From contig DAIQNV010000008.1 of the NCBI GenBank assembly GCA_036788215.1, positions 6,968-70,967 on the forward strand: 64,000 nucleotides of DNA. Reading direction: 5' to 3'. The notes beneath the pieces were generated by a model. The model worked only from the letters and a program-made list of their open reading frames with translations. It had not been told where the DNA came from and did not search any database. Below are positions 36,364 through 52,226 of the stretch, piece after piece. This stretch comes from DAIQNV01 sp036788215 (GTDB taxonomy: Bacteria; Planctomycetota; Phycisphaerae; Phycisphaerales; UBA1924). Position numbers and translations under genes: made by a program. Every line of letters starts with the position of its first letter. The stretch's first letter is position 1.

Positions 36364-38755
36364 GACGCGCCTCCTTCGTCGACGAACAATGCGGCCGGGG
36401 CTACGGTCAGGACATCGCCGATCGGGTATGTGCCCGCGCCCGCGAGCCGGTCGGACAGGACGTCGCGCCACGCGTGCCCGGACGCGGTTCGCGGGAGTTC
36501 GAGGGTTGCTTCGAGCCCACCCGAGGTCAGGCGCGTCGCGACAACGCACGCTCGAGGCCCGGCATTGTCCGACCGGGTGAACGCGACGAAGCGATCTGCA
36601 TCCACACCTTGCACCTCGACCGGTGTATGCGCGGCGCCGGGTGCGAACGCCCGTGGCAGGGCCCGCCGGGCGTGCAGGGCGCGACGCGTGGTGAAAAGCT
36701 TGCTGAGGCCCGGGTCATCGGGGTCGCTGATGGTGCGCCAGATAGCGGCCGGAGGCGTCTGCGGAAGACCGGCGAGCAGTCGGCGACGCTCGGCGTAGTC
36801 GACGGGGCGGCGGTTGTCGGGGTCGACGAGGCTGAGGTCCCAGAGTTCGCTGCCCTGGTAGGTGTCCGGCACGCCGGGGCAGGTGAGGCGGAGCAGGGTC
36901 TGGGTAATCGACTTGATGCGACCGCGGGTGCGGATGGTGTCGACGAAGCGCTTGATCTCGCTCGTCCAATCGGCGTCGGCGTGTGCTCTCCGGATGAACT
37001 CCTCGAGGCTTTGTTCGTAGGTCTCGTTGCGATCGAGCCAGGAGGTCTCCCGCTTGGCCTCGCGCTCCGCCTTGAGCATGAACGCCACGAGCCGGTCGGC
37101 GTCGATGGGCCACGCACCGACGACGGTCTGGCAAAAGCGGTACAGGGCGTCGGGCGAGATCGGGGCATCGTGGTGGCGGCATCGCCAGGCGCGGGCTCTT
37201 TCAGCCCATGCTTCGGGTACTTCCGACAGCACCGCGAGGCGGGCGCGGACATCCTCGGCCCGCTTGGTGTCGTGGGTGGAGGTGGCGAGCATGCTCGCGG
37301 GCGGGCGATCCCGGCAGCGTTGGTGAAACTCGGCGACGCTGATGGCGAAGCGGCTGGGGTCGCCTCCGACTTCGTTGAGGGCGATGAAGCTGTTGTTCCG
37401 GTAAAAGGCGGTGTCCTCGACGCCCTTGGCGGTGGTCGGCGCGGTGTACTGCTGGAAGCGAGCGGCGAACTCTGCGGGGGTTGTGAGGCGCGCGCACAGC
37501 TGTTCTATGTGCGCCCGCAGATCGGGGCGGTGTGCGGTCGCGGTGGCCCGCGCGTTCTCCATCTCGGCTCGATCCTGTTCGGAGGGGGGCTCGCCCGGGA
37601 CGAGGTAGGTGCGATAGACCGGCCAGCTCGCGGCGAGGACGGCGATGGTCTCGGCGAGTTCGGCATCCGACGCCCTGGCGAACTCGGTGGAGGCCTCGGC
37701 GCGGAGGACTCGGACGAGGCGGGCGTTGTCGGCGGCGAGGAGTTCGGTGGCGGCCTTGAGCTTGGCCTCGTGGACGGTGGCGGCAAAGTCGTTGGTCTTG
37801 CCGGTGAAGTCGTTGTAGAGATTCGTCAGTTCGTCTTCGGCGGCGGGGTCGATGAGGACAGCGAGCGCATCATTGCAGAAGTCGTAGCCGGTGGTGCCGG
37901 CGACGGGCCAGTCGGGGCGGAGGGCTTCGCCCGGTTCGAGGATCTTCTCGACGGTGATCCAGGCGTTTGGGGCGAGCTTGGCGAGCTTCTCGAAGTAGCC
38001 CCTCGGGTCTCGGAGCCCGTCGGGATGGTCGACACGGAGGCCCTCGATCTCGTCGCGGGCGGCGAGGGTGGCGATCAGGGCGTGGGTCTTGTTGAAGACC
38101 TCGGGGTCCTCGACGCGGACGCCGGCGAGGGTGTTGATGTCGAAGAAGCGGCGGTAGTTGACGCGGGAGGAGGCTTCGCGCCAGAAGGCGAGTTCGTAGT
38201 GCTGGGTGTCGGCGATAGCGCGTATGTTGGCTCCGGTATCGGTCCCCGGCGCGATCGGGAAGCGGTGGTCGTAGTACGCGAGCGTCGGCTCGCCGGCCTC
38301 CTCGATCACCCGGATGGCTCCGGCGGCGATCTCTTCATCGAGCGGAGAGCCGAGGACGGGAAGAACGACGCGGGCGTCGTTGGCGTCCCAGTCGATGTCA
38401 AACATGGGGGAGTGTTCACTGTCGCGGCCGTTTCGGAGCACATCTTTCCAGTAAGGGTTGGAGACGGACGAGACATCCAGATGGTTGGGGACGATATCGA
38501 GCACGACACGTAGGTTGTGCTCGCGGCAGGTGGCGAGAAGGCGTTCGAGGCCCTCCGGGCCCCCTCGCTCTGCGTCGATGCGGCTCGGGTCAGTAGCGTC
38601 GTAGCCGTGTGTGCTGCCGTGGGCGCTCTGCAGAATGGGGGAGAGGTAGAGATGGGACACACCAAGATCACGCAGGTACGGGGCGATCGCTGCGGCGTCC
38701 TCGAAGGTGAAGGCAGCGTGCAACTGAAGGCGGTATGTGGCGATGGGGACGCTCG

Positions 38756-38759
<4 letters not shown>
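36360..38759 (-). CDS. treY: Maltooligosyltrehalose synthase
   Basis: 799 residues. GH13_26 features: PIATYRLQLHAAFTFEDAAAI near the N-terminus, LYLSPILQSAHGSTHGYD, VLDIVPNHL, YRRFFDINTLAGVRVEDPEVF, the catalytic GLRVDHPDGLRDPRGYF, ITVEKILEPGEALR, and KGVEDTAFYRNNSFIALNEVGGDP. It isomerises the reducing end of maltodextrins to an alpha,alpha-1,1 linkage. The ATG overlaps the glgX stop (ATGA) and the stop overlaps the treZ start, so all three are coupled. Confidence 0.95.
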
Positions 38760-40894
<2,135 letters not shown>

Positions 40895-40895
40895 T

Positions 40896-42854
40896 TCAGG
40901 GGTTCCTTTCGGGAGCGCGATCGAGCAGCGCCCGGAGTGAGCGGAGCGTTCGGGCGATCTCGGGGTCGGATTCGATCGAGGGCAGGTCTCTTGCGGCGCG
41001 CCGGCGCCAGGCCGGATACTCCTCGGCGATGCCCGGGACGTTCTGCGGTTCGGGCTCGAGCCAGAGGTCTTCGAGGTTTACGAGAAGGAGGCGGGGGCGG
41101 TGGCGGGCGAGCTCCGCGAGCAGCAACCCGAGTATGCCCAAGGTATCGGAGCCAGTTCCAGTGAATCCTCGTTCACGCAGGGCGGCGGTGATGCGCTCCA
41201 CGATGCCGGCTCGTTCGGCCTTGGTCGATTCGGCGTCGTTTGGCGTGAAGATGCCGAGGCGACGGTGCAACGCGGCGTCGGCCCCGGTCCACCAAGCCTG
41301 GAAGGTGGGCGTGTCGTGGGTATTGAGGGCGGCGAGGGTGTCCCGATCGGGGGCGGGCAGGGGGCTTGCCGCGTCTCCCATCTCGAACTGGGCGATGGAC
41401 ATGCGGGAAATGCCCCGGCGCTTGAGGCCTCGGTTGACCTCGCGGGGAATGGTGCCGAGGTTCTCGCCGATGATCAGGGCCCGGTGCCGGTGGGAGAGGA
41501 TCGAGAGGATGGCGAGGTACTCGTCCGCGGGGTGCCCGACGTAGACACCCTCAGCCGGTCCGAGGTGGTCGGGGGCCCAGAAGCAACGGAACAGCCCGGC
41601 GGCGTGGTCGATGCGGAGAGCGCCGGCGAGGCGGAGGTGGCGCTCGACCGCCTCGATGAAGAGTGCGTGGCCGGCGGCGCGGGAGGCGCGCGGGATGAGG
41701 GGCGGGAAGCCCCAGGACTGGCCCTTCTGGAAGAGCAGGTCGGGCGGGGCGCCGAGGGAGACGCCCCGGGCGTGCATGTCGGGGAAGCGCCGGGCGTCGA
41801 AGCCCTCGCCATGGGCACCCACGGGCAGGTCGAGATACAGGGGGCGGCGGTCGGCGGCGAGGGCGCTGAGTTGCTGAGCGATGAGGTATTGGGCCGTCAG
41901 GTAGAGGCGGCGTTCGGCAGCGGGATCGGTGACGGAGGGGAGGGCGGCGCGGAAGTCGGCGTACGCAGCGATGAGCGGGTCCGAGTGGGCGAAGGCGTTG
42001 ATCTTGTCGCGGAGGGTGTCGCTGGCGTGGGCGTCACCGGCGGCAGCTTCGAGGCCCTGGCGGACGAGGGTCCACGTCGCGCGGTAGTCGACGAGGGGAC
42101 CGGCGCGGGCGGTGGCGGCGGCCTCGGCGAAAGCGTCCGAGTTGAGCAGTGTTCGGAGGGACGGCAGGTCGAGGTCGGTGGCGGCGCGGCGGAGGTCGAT
42201 GTAGAGCTCGCTGAATACGCAGCGACTGACCGGGGCGTAGGGGCTGGGCTCGAAGGGATCGTCGAGGAAGGTGCTAAGGAGGGGGAGGGTGCCGACGAGG
42301 TCGGCGCCGTGGGGCTCGGCCCAGTCGGCGAGGCGGGCGAGGTCGGTGTAGGAGCCGACGCCGAGGTCGTGGTCGGCGTGCGCCGCGTAGAGGGGGAGGA
42401 AGATGGCGAGTGCGGAGCGGTCCCTCGGTTGGTAGCAGCGTCTGGGGGCGTGGAGCAGCGTTGCTGTATGGTCAGCGGCGCGGAGGCTGTGGATGCCCGG
42501 GGGGAGGTCCGCCGGAAGGTTGATGCTGTTGTTAGAGATGGTGCACGCGAGGTGGTCACCCGACTCCGTGGTGAGTTGGGCTTCGCGCACGCTGGCGGAG
42601 GGGCTGAGGGGCACCCGGAGCGGATCGCCCTGCCAGCGAACGACGACGGGAGGAAGCGGACGGGTGCTGTCTTCGGCTTCGAGGCGGCGGAACTCGGCCC
42701 GGGCGTCTTCGGGGCGCTCGATGTCGAGACTCATGGCGCGGAGGACCGCGAGGACGGCGTCGGTCGAGGCAACGCGGCGGTTTCCGATGCCATCGGTGTA
42801 GCGGCGTTGAAGGCCGCAGCGTTTCGAGAGGGTGTCGAGTTCGCGGGTGGTCAA
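40896..42854 (-). CDS. malQ: 4-alpha-glucanotransferase (amylomaltase)
   Basis: 652 residues. The start appears to be TTG at 42854, which overlaps the glgB stop (TTGA); no nearer ATG fits. GH77 barrel with AIFLPLYAAHADHDLGVGSYTDL, LRIDHAAGLFRCFWAPD (nucleophile), IIGENLGTIPREV (acid/base) and LNTHDTPTFQAWW. The N-terminus (about 1-130) is an extra beta domain seen in longer MalQ proteins. It transfers maltodextrin segments between chains and supplies substrate lengths suited to TreY, GlgB and GlgE. Confidence 0.9.
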   Translation of the reverse strand: MTTRELDTLSKRCGLQRRYTDGIGNRRVASTDAVLAVLRAMSLDIERPEDARAEFRRLEAEDSTRPLPPVVVRWQGDPLRVPLSPSASVREAQLTTESGDHLACTISNNSINLPADLPPGIHSLRAADHTATLLHAPRRCYQPRDRSALAIFLPLYAAHADHDLGVGSYTDLARLADWAEPHGADLVGTLPLLSTFLDDPFEPSPYAPVSRCVFSELYIDLRRAATDLDLPSLRTLLNSDAFAEAAATARAGPLVDYRATWTLVRQGLEAAAGDAHASDTLRDKINAFAHSDPLIAAYADFRAALPSVTDPAAERRLYLTAQYLIAQQLSALAADRRPLYLDLPVGAHGEGFDARRFPDMHARGVSLGAPPDLLFQKGQSWGFPPLIPRASRAAGHALFIEAVERHLRLAGALRIDHAAGLFRCFWAPDHLGPAEGVYVGHPADEYLAILSILSHRHRALIIGENLGTIPREVNRGLKRRGISRMSIAQFEMGDAASPLPAPDRDTLAALNTHDTPTFQAWWTGADAALHRRLGIFTPNDAESTKAERAGIVERITAALRERGFTGTGSDTLGILGLLLAELARHRPRLLLVNLEDLWLEPEPQNVPGIAEEYPAWRRRAARDLPSIESDPEIARTLRSLRALLDRAPERNP

Positions 42855-44845
42855 CCGGCTGCCCCGGGGTTGCTCTCGTGGTCCGGTGCCTTCGACGGGT
42901 CCCGGCGGAGGATCAGGGCGCCGAGGGGGGGCACGGTGATGCGGAGCAGGTGGGGCTCGCCCTTGTGGGCGACGGGACGCGTCCAGACGCCGCCCAGGTT
43001 GCCGATGCCCGAACCGCCGTACTCGCGGGCATCGGTATTGAGCAGTTCCTGCCAGTAGCCGGTGGCGGGAGCGCCGATCAGGACATCGTGGCGCGGGATG
43101 GGCGTGGTGCCGAAGACGCAGATGACGGCGTCGTCGCGGGACTTGCCCAAACGGAGATAGGCGAGGATGCCCCGCTCGGCGTCGTCGGCTTCGAGCCAGC
43201 GGAAGCCTTCCGGCGAGGCATCAAGCTCGTGGAGGGCGGGAACGGTCGTGTAGAGCTCGTTGAGTCGGTCGACGAGTCGCTGGATGCCGGCGTGGCCCTC
43301 TTCCTCGAGAATCTCCCAGTCCAGCTGGCGTTCCTCGCTCCACTCGGTGCGCTGGCCGATCTCGCAGCCCATGAAGAGGAGCTTCTTGCCGGGCTGGGTC
43401 CACTGGTCGGCGAGGAGGAGGCGGAGGTTGGCTCGTTTCTGCCAGTCGTCGCCCGCCATCTTTCCGTAGAGGGAACCCTTCCCGTGGACGACCTCGTCGT
43501 GGCTGATAGGGAGGGTGAAGTGCTCGGAGTGCATGTACATGCCCCGGAAGGTGAGCTCGCTGTGGTGGTAGCGCCGGTGCAGCGGGTCGCGCTCGAGGTG
43601 GCGGAGGGTGTCGTTCATCCAGCCCATGTCCCACTTGAAGCCGAAGCCCAGTCCGGCGTCGTAGATGGGTTTGCTGACGCGTGGCCAGGAGGTGGACTCC
43701 TCGGCGAAGGTCTGGGTATCCGGGAATGAGCGGTAGACCTCGGTGTTGAGACGCTGGAGGAAGTCGATCGCCTCGAGGTTCTCGCGCCCGCCTTGGCGAT
43801 TGGGGATCCACTCTCCTTCTTCGCGGGAGTAGTCGAGGTAGAGCATGCTGGCGACGGCGTCGACGCGGATCCCGTCGGCGTGGTACTTCTCAAGCCAGAA
43901 CAGGGCGCTCGAGATGAGGAAGGCGCGGACCTCGTTTCGCCCGTAATTGAAGATGAGGCTCTTCCAGTCGGGGTGGAAGCCCTGGCGTGGGTCGGCGTGC
44001 TCGAAGAGGTGGGTGCCGTCGAAGTAGCCGGGTCCGTGCTCGTCGGATGGGAAGTGGCTGGGCACCCAGTCGAGGATGACGCCGATGCCCTTCTGGTGGA
44101 GCTTGTCGACGAGGTGCATGAAGCCCTGAGGCGTGCCGAAGCGGCTCGTGGGGGCGAAGTAGCCGGTGGTCTGGTAGCCCCAGGAGCGGTAGAGGGGGTG
44201 CTCCATGACCGGCAGGAACTCGACGTGGGTGAAGCCCCGGTCGGCGAGATACTGAGGGAGAATATCGGCGAGTTCCTCGTAGGAGTGGGTGCGCCCTCCG
44301 TCGGCGGGGCTGAGCTTCCACGAGCCGATGTGCATCTCGTAGATGGAGATGGGGGCTTCAAGGGACTGGCACTTTCCGCGCGTCTTCATCCACTCGTCGT
44401 CGTTCCAGGTGTAGTCGAGGTCCCAGACGCGGGAGCCGGTCTGCGGGGGTGTTTCGTGGTGGATCCCGAAGGGGTCCGCCTTGTTGACGCGGTAGCCATT
44501 GTGACGGCTCTCGATGTGGTACTTGTAGATGGTGCCCCGCCCGAGGCCCTCAACGAAGCCCTCCCACACGCCCGAACCTTGCGCGGGCTCGAGGGGGTTG
44601 ACACGGGGCTGCCAGTCGTTGAAGTCGCCGACGACCGAGACGCGTTCGGCATTGGGGGCCCAAACGCCGAAGGCGACGCCCTGCTTCCCGTCGCGGACGC
44701 CCAGGTGGGCCCCAAGGTGCTGGTGGAGGCGGTAGTGCGTGCCCTCGTTGAAGAGGTGGATGTCATGGGGCGTCATGCCGGGGCCGCCCTGCTGGGGCTC
44801 GACGCGGACGGGTGGTTGCTTGGCCTTGGGCTTGGTCTTGCTCAT
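42851..44845 (-). CDS. glgB: 1,4-alpha-glucan branching enzyme
   Basis: 664 residues, shorter than the 730-residue form because the first N-terminal domain is absent; a Lys/Pro-rich tail (about 1-22) is present instead. CBM48 region VAFGVWAPNAERVSVVGDFNDW, then ISIYEMHIGSW, GIRVDAVASMLYLDYSREEGEW (nucleophile), FAEESTSWPRV (acid) and FTLPISHDEVVHGKGSL. It makes alpha-1,6 branches in glycogen-like glucan. It lies 32 bases after treS. Confidence 0.95.
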   Translation of the reverse strand: MSKTKPKAKQPPVRVEPQQGGPGMTPHDIHLFNEGTHYRLHQHLGAHLGVRDGKQGVAFGVWAPNAERVSVVGDFNDWQPRVNPLEPAQGSGVWEGFVEGLGRGTIYKYHIESRHNGYRVNKADPFGIHHETPPQTGSRVWDLDYTWNDDEWMKTRGKCQSLEAPISIYEMHIGSWKLSPADGGRTHSYEELADILPQYLADRGFTHVEFLPVMEHPLYRSWGYQTTGYFAPTSRFGTPQGFMHLVDKLHQKGIGVILDWVPSHFPSDEHGPGYFDGTHLFEHADPRQGFHPDWKSLIFNYGRNEVRAFLISSALFWLEKYHADGIRVDAVASMLYLDYSREEGEWIPNRQGGRENLEAIDFLQRLNTEVYRSFPDTQTFAEESTSWPRVSKPIYDAGLGFGFKWDMGWMNDTLRHLERDPLHRRYHHSELTFRGMYMHSEHFTLPISHDEVVHGKGSLYGKMAGDDWQKRANLRLLLADQWTQPGKKLLFMGCEIGQRTEWSEERQLDWEILEEEGHAGIQRLVDRLNELYTTVPALHELDASPEGFRWLEADDAERGILAYLRLGKSRDDAVICVFGTTPIPRHDVLIGAPATGYWQELLNTDAREYGGSGIGNLGGVWTRPVAHKGEPHLLRITVPPLGALILRRDPSKAPDHESNPGAAG

Positions 44846-44877
44846 CGGTGGCTCGCTTTCTCGGCGGGAGGCGTGAA

Positions 44878-48273
<3,396 letters not shown>

Positions 48274-48302
48274 CGGTCACCCGTGGGTTGGCGTCTTTGG
48301 CA

Positions 48303-50345
48303 CTAGAAGAAAGTCTCGAAACCGTGCTCGCCGGGATCGGCGACTTCCACATGGAAGATGTGAGCGGAACCGGCCTCGAGGCCGATCGTCTGATCCGGCC
48401 CCCGCCAGCGGTGCCGTGCCCCGGTTAAGAGGTCGTGGACCACGAAGGGTCGATCGGGGGTCTGGCCCAACCGGGCCAGATCGAGCCGGACGATCCCCCA
48501 CTGCTCCTCGAACGGGTTGGTGTTGACCACGCACAGAAGCGTGTCGTCGGTCGCCTCGTCGCGCTTCGAGTAAGCGGCGTGCGCCGGGTTGTCGGCGTTG
48601 TGGAAGGTGATGTTCGTCAGGTCGTGCAGCGCCGGGTGTTCCCGCCGGATACGGTTGATAGCCCCGATGTAGTGGCGGAGCGACCACCGGTCCTCCCGAT
48701 CCCAGTGGCGGATCTCGTACTTCTCGTTGTCGAGATTCTCCTCGGACGCCGGACGCTGGGCGAAGTCGCAGAGCTCGTAGACGGGCCCGTAGATGCCGTA
48801 GCTGGGGCTGAGCGTGGCGGCGAGGGTGAGCCTGGCGATCGCGGCGGGCCGGCCGCCGTCACGCAAGTAGTCGGTGAGAATATCCGGCGTGTTTGGCCAG
48901 AAGCTGGGGCACATGAAGTCGGAGACGGGGGGCGTTGAGATCTCCTCGAGATACGCCCTGAGATCGGCCGGGCCGTTCCGCCAAGCGAAGTAGGTGTAGG
49001 ACTGGCTGAAGCCCCCCTTCGCGAGCCGGTACATCTTCTTCGGGCGGGTGAAGGCTTCGGAGAGGAAGATGGCCTCCGGATGGTCGCGCTGGATCTCCGC
49101 GATCACCCAGTCCCAGAAGACAAAGGGCTTGGTGTGCGGATTATCCACGCGGAAGACCGTGACTCCGCGATCGATCCAGAAGGTGAAGACGCTCTTGAGT
49201 TCCTGCCAGAGACCCTCGGCATCGTCGCACTCGAAGTCGAACGGGTAGATGTCCTGGTACTTCTTCGGCGGGTTCTCGGCGTACTGAATGGTGCCATCGG
49301 GACGATGCTTGAACCACCCGGGGTGGTCCTTGACATACGGATGATCGGGCGAGCATTGGAACGCGATGTCGAGTGCGACCTCGATGTTCCGCTCCTTTGC
49401 TTGCTTGACAAGGGCCTCGAAGTCCTCGAAGTCTCCGAGGTCGGGATGGATGGCCTTGTGGCCTCCTTCCTCGCCGCCCACCGCCCAGGGGCTGCCGACC
49501 TCGCCCGGCTCGGCGGTCGGAGCGTTGTTCTTCCCCTTGCGGGCGGTCCGACCGATCGGGTGGATCGGGGGCAGATACAGGATGTCGAAGCCCATCTCCT
49601 CAACATAGTCGAGTCGCTCGATGACGTCGCGGAGGGTGCCGTGCACGCCGGGCTCGGTGGAGGCCGACCGGGGAAACATCTCGTACCAAGCGCTGCACCG
49701 CGCGAGCGGGCGGTCGACCCACAAGGGCATCTCGGGCGACTCCGTCGCGAACCGACGCGGGGCGTGAGTCCACATCAGTTCGCCCAGTTCGTCGCCCATA
49801 GCCGCCAGCGCCCGCTCCTGCTGGCTCTCGCCCCCCCGCAGCCGGATCGCCCACGCATCGAGACGGCCGGAAACTTCCTTGGTCAGAAATCGCCCGGCCT
49901 GCGCCGTCTCCGCGACGATCGCGGCGCCGATCTCGAGATCGGTCCCGATGTCCTGATCCGCCTCGACGCGCCGGGCGAGGTCGTGCGCCCAGGTGATGAA
50001 GGGATCGACCCAGGCCAACACCTTGAATGACCACGACCCGATGGAGTCCGGCCGAAACTCCCCGAGCCAGAGATCGTTGTGCGTGGCACGTAGACGCTGC
50101 TCCGTCCACTCACCGTCCCCGCGACGATGGAGCAGCACGCACCCGACCTGATCATGCCCGTCGGCGACGATGTCGGCCTCGATGCGCACACGCTCACCGA
50201 CGACGCGCTTCGCCGGAAACCGGCCTGAGTCGACGCTCGGACGGACGCTGTCGATCACGGCGCGGGCGCGGGGCTCGCCCGCCGGCGCGCCGCCACGCGT
50301 GATCGGCGCCTCGCGTGCTGCGTGTTGTCCCTTGCGCTTCGCCAC
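48303..50345 (-). CDS. glgE: Alpha-1,4-glucan:maltose-1-phosphate maltosyltransferase
   Basis: 680 residues, GTG start at 50345. Domain order is N-terminal beta/insert domains (about 30-205, IDSVRPSVDSGRFPAKRVVGERV...), then the GH13_3 barrel with WYEMFPRSAS, DILYLPPIHPIGRTARKGKNN, FRVDNPHTKPFVFWDW (nucleophile), FLSEAFTRPKKMYRLAKGGFSQSYTYF and a C-terminal beta domain. It extends alpha-1,4 glucan with maltosyl units from maltose 1-phosphate. It is the first gene of the operon, divergent from the GH144-like gene over 258 bases. Confidence 0.95.
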   Translation of the reverse strand: MAKRKGQHAAREAPITRGGAPAGEPRARAVIDSVRPSVDSGRFPAKRVVGERVRIEADIVADGHDQVGCVLLHRRGDGEWTEQRLRATHNDLWLGEFRPDSIGSWSFKVLAWVDPFITWAHDLARRVEADQDIGTDLEIGAAIVAETAQAGRFLTKEVSGRLDAWAIRLRGGESQQERALAAMGDELGELMWTHAPRRFATESPEMPLWVDRPLARCSAWYEMFPRSASTEPGVHGTLRDVIERLDYVEEMGFDILYLPPIHPIGRTARKGKNNAPTAEPGEVGSPWAVGGEEGGHKAIHPDLGDFEDFEALVKQAKERNIEVALDIAFQCSPDHPYVKDHPGWFKHRPDGTIQYAENPPKKYQDIYPFDFECDDAEGLWQELKSVFTFWIDRGVTVFRVDNPHTKPFVFWDWVIAEIQRDHPEAIFLSEAFTRPKKMYRLAKGGFSQSYTYFAWRNGPADLRAYLEEISTPPVSDFMCPSFWPNTPDILTDYLRDGGRPAAIARLTLAATLSPSYGIYGPVYELCDFAQRPASEENLDNEKYEIRHWDREDRWSLRHYIGAINRIRREHPALHDLTNITFHNADNPAHAAYSKRDEATDDTLLCVVNTNPFEEQWGIVRLDLARLGQTPDRPFVVHDLLTGARHRWRGPDQTIGLEAGSAHIFHVEVADPGEHGFETFF

Positions 50346-50603
50346 GCAGACATACTAGCGGTGGCATGTTGCTGTTTCAGATCGCTCTGCTCGTTGCATG
50401 TTCCGTTCGATGAGTGAATATTCATGCGCTGTGTGCATGTCGAAGCCGAATGTTGCATTTGACACTGATGAAAGCGGCACCACCGCCCGACCCGACCGGT
50501 CGGGCACCGTGTGCCCCAGACGCAAGGGCATCCGAACCGCAGCCGAATCCGAGCCGCTGAAAGCGGTCAGCGCCCGGGGGCAGCCGCGAAGTACACTGCC
50601 GCC
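50346..50603. promoter_or_regulatory. Divergent control region between glgE and the GH144-like gene
   Basis: 258 bases, AT-rich near 50360-50470. It contains repeated TGTTGCA/TTGCATG elements (50365-50372 CATGTTGC, 50393-50400 GTTGCATG, 50451-50458 TGTTGCAT), a perfect 10-base palindrome TGAATATTCA (50415-50424), a consensus -35-like TTGACA (50459-50464) lacking a clear -10, and an 8-bp hairpin GCCCGACC/GGTCGGGC (50485-50505). On the minus strand TGAAACAG near 50373-50380 repeats half of the operator motif seen at 29412. These are candidate sites only. Confidence 0.4.
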
Positions 50604-52190
50604 ATGACTCTGACCAAGAACCCCACCCGTCGTCTCCCGTCCGCCCGCCGATCGGCCGCGGCGGCCCTCGCTGCCCGTGCCGCGTGCGTCTCGTTTGCTG
50701 CTTTCCCGGCGTGGTCGCCGGTGTGGGCCCAGTCGAACGAGCAGCAATGGCGGGACGCGACCGGGTACACCGGCGCGTACGTCGTGATCCAGGAGGACGA
50801 CGCCCCGCGCCCGCCCTTCGACTTCAGCGCCGCGGACGACGCATTCCTGGAGGAGGTGTCGCGGGCGACCTTCCGGTGGATGTGGTCCAGCCCGGACGTC
50901 AGCGACGCCGGGATGATCAAGGACCGGTCCTCCGGCCCGCTGATCAGCATCGCGGGCGTGGGCTACCAGTTCGCGGCGATCGTGATCGGCGTGGAGCGGG
51001 GGTACATCAGCCGCTCGCAGGGCGAGCGTCGCTGCGTGCAGATCCTCGAGGCGATGCTCCGCAACCCGAACAACCGCAAGGCGGGCCTGTTCTACCACTT
51101 CCTCGACGAGGAAACGATCGGTCCCCGGCCCACCGGGGACGGCGTCAGCACCATCGACTCCGCGATCCTCTTCGCGGGCGTGCTGACCGCGGCCTCGTAC
51201 TTCGGCGGAGAGGTCGAGCACCTCGGCAACACGATGTTCGCCGCAGCGGACTGGACCTTCTTCCAGCAGCCTTCCACCCAGCCGGCATGGGTGCAGGGCA
51301 TGATCTCGCTCCTCTGGAGGCCAGACGACCGCCCGAACGACCCGACCGGCCCCGGGTCGCTGATCGGCCCGACCTGGATCGACGCGATGGGGGAGCAGCG
51401 CCTGATCTACGTGCTGGCCGCCGCAGCACCCGACCCGGAGCACCGCGTGCCCGCGGACCTGTACTACCGACTCCGCCGGACGCCCGCCGAGTGGCAGGAC
51501 ACCGGCCCGATGATCCGGCTGCCGGGCGCGGGCGGGACGTTCCTGGCCTTCTTCGACCAGCTGTGGATCGACGACGCCTCCATCGGCGAGGCGCAGGGGC
51601 CGGACCGCCCCGACCTCCGCGGATTCGACTACCGCACCCCGACCGACTGGTGGGAGAACTCCCGCCGGCACGCGAAGATGCACCGAGGCAAGGCGATCAG
51701 CGAACGCCCGCCCGGGTTCACGACCCTGGGCCCAGACGCGTGGGGCCTCTCGGCCTCCGACGGGCCCAGCGGCTACCAGGTGCCCGGGCTGTACGGCACC
51801 GTGCTGCCCCTGCCCGGTGCCCGCCCGGACTTCGACCTCCCCAGGGGCTTCTCGACAGACCAGTGGCTGGACGGCACCGTCGCGGTCTACGGCGCGGGCT
51901 CGATGATCATGTTCGAGCCCCAGCTCGCGATCTCCGCGCTGCGGGCCTACCGCGCCCTCGAGAATGCCTCGGGGCAGCCGCTCGTCTGGGAAGACGAGTA
52001 TGGCTTCGAGGACGCGTTCAACCTGCACGCCCCCGGCGGGCCCTGGGTCGCCGCAGACCGCCTGGCGATCGACCAAGGCCCCTTGCTCATCGCGATCGAG
52101 AACGCACGCACCGGGCTTATCTGGGACACCTTCCACAAGCACCCATACATCATGGACGCGATGGCCCGGCTCGGGCTGAGCCGCGAGTGA
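50604..52190 (+). CDS. Secreted glycoamylase-like protein (PF10091; GH144-type)
   Basis: 528 residues. Basic N-terminus and a signal peptide about 1-42 ending near SPVWAQ. FLEEVSRATFRWMWSS...GMIKDRSS...ISIAGVGYQFAAIVIGVERGYISRSQGERR is the conserved start of the glycoamylase-like (alpha/alpha)6 domain. LFYHFLDEETI, STIDSAILFAGVLTAASYFG, YGAGSMIMFEPQLAISALRAYRAL and FEDAFNL follow. Characterised relatives (GH144) are endo-beta-1,2-glucanases. A GH3 beta-glucosidase is convergent just downstream, which would complete beta-glucan hydrolysis. Exact specificity is not proven. Confidence 0.75.
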   Translation: MTLTKNPTRRLPSARRSAAAALAARAACVSFAAFPAWSPVWAQSNEQQWRDATGYTGAYVVIQEDDAPRPPFDFSAADDAFLEEVSRATFRWMWSSPDVSDAGMIKDRSSGPLISIAGVGYQFAAIVIGVERGYISRSQGERRCVQILEAMLRNPNNRKAGLFYHFLDEETIGPRPTGDGVSTIDSAILFAGVLTAASYFGGEVEHLGNTMFAAADWTFFQQPSTQPAWVQGMISLLWRPDDRPNDPTGPGSLIGPTWIDAMGEQRLIYVLAAAAPDPEHRVPADLYYRLRRTPAEWQDTGPMIRLPGAGGTFLAFFDQLWIDDASIGEAQGPDRPDLRGFDYRTPTDWWENSRRHAKMHRGKAISERPPGFTTLGPDAWGLSASDGPSGYQVPGLYGTVLPLPGARPDFDLPRGFSTDQWLDGTVAVYGAGSMIMFEPQLAISALRAYRALENASGQPLVWEDEYGFEDAFNLHAPGGPWVAADRLAIDQGPLLIAIENARTGLIWDTFHKHPYIMDAMARLGLSRE

Positions 52191-52226
52191 CGGGCCGGGT
52201 GGCCTTGGAATCGGCGATGCCCGCGA

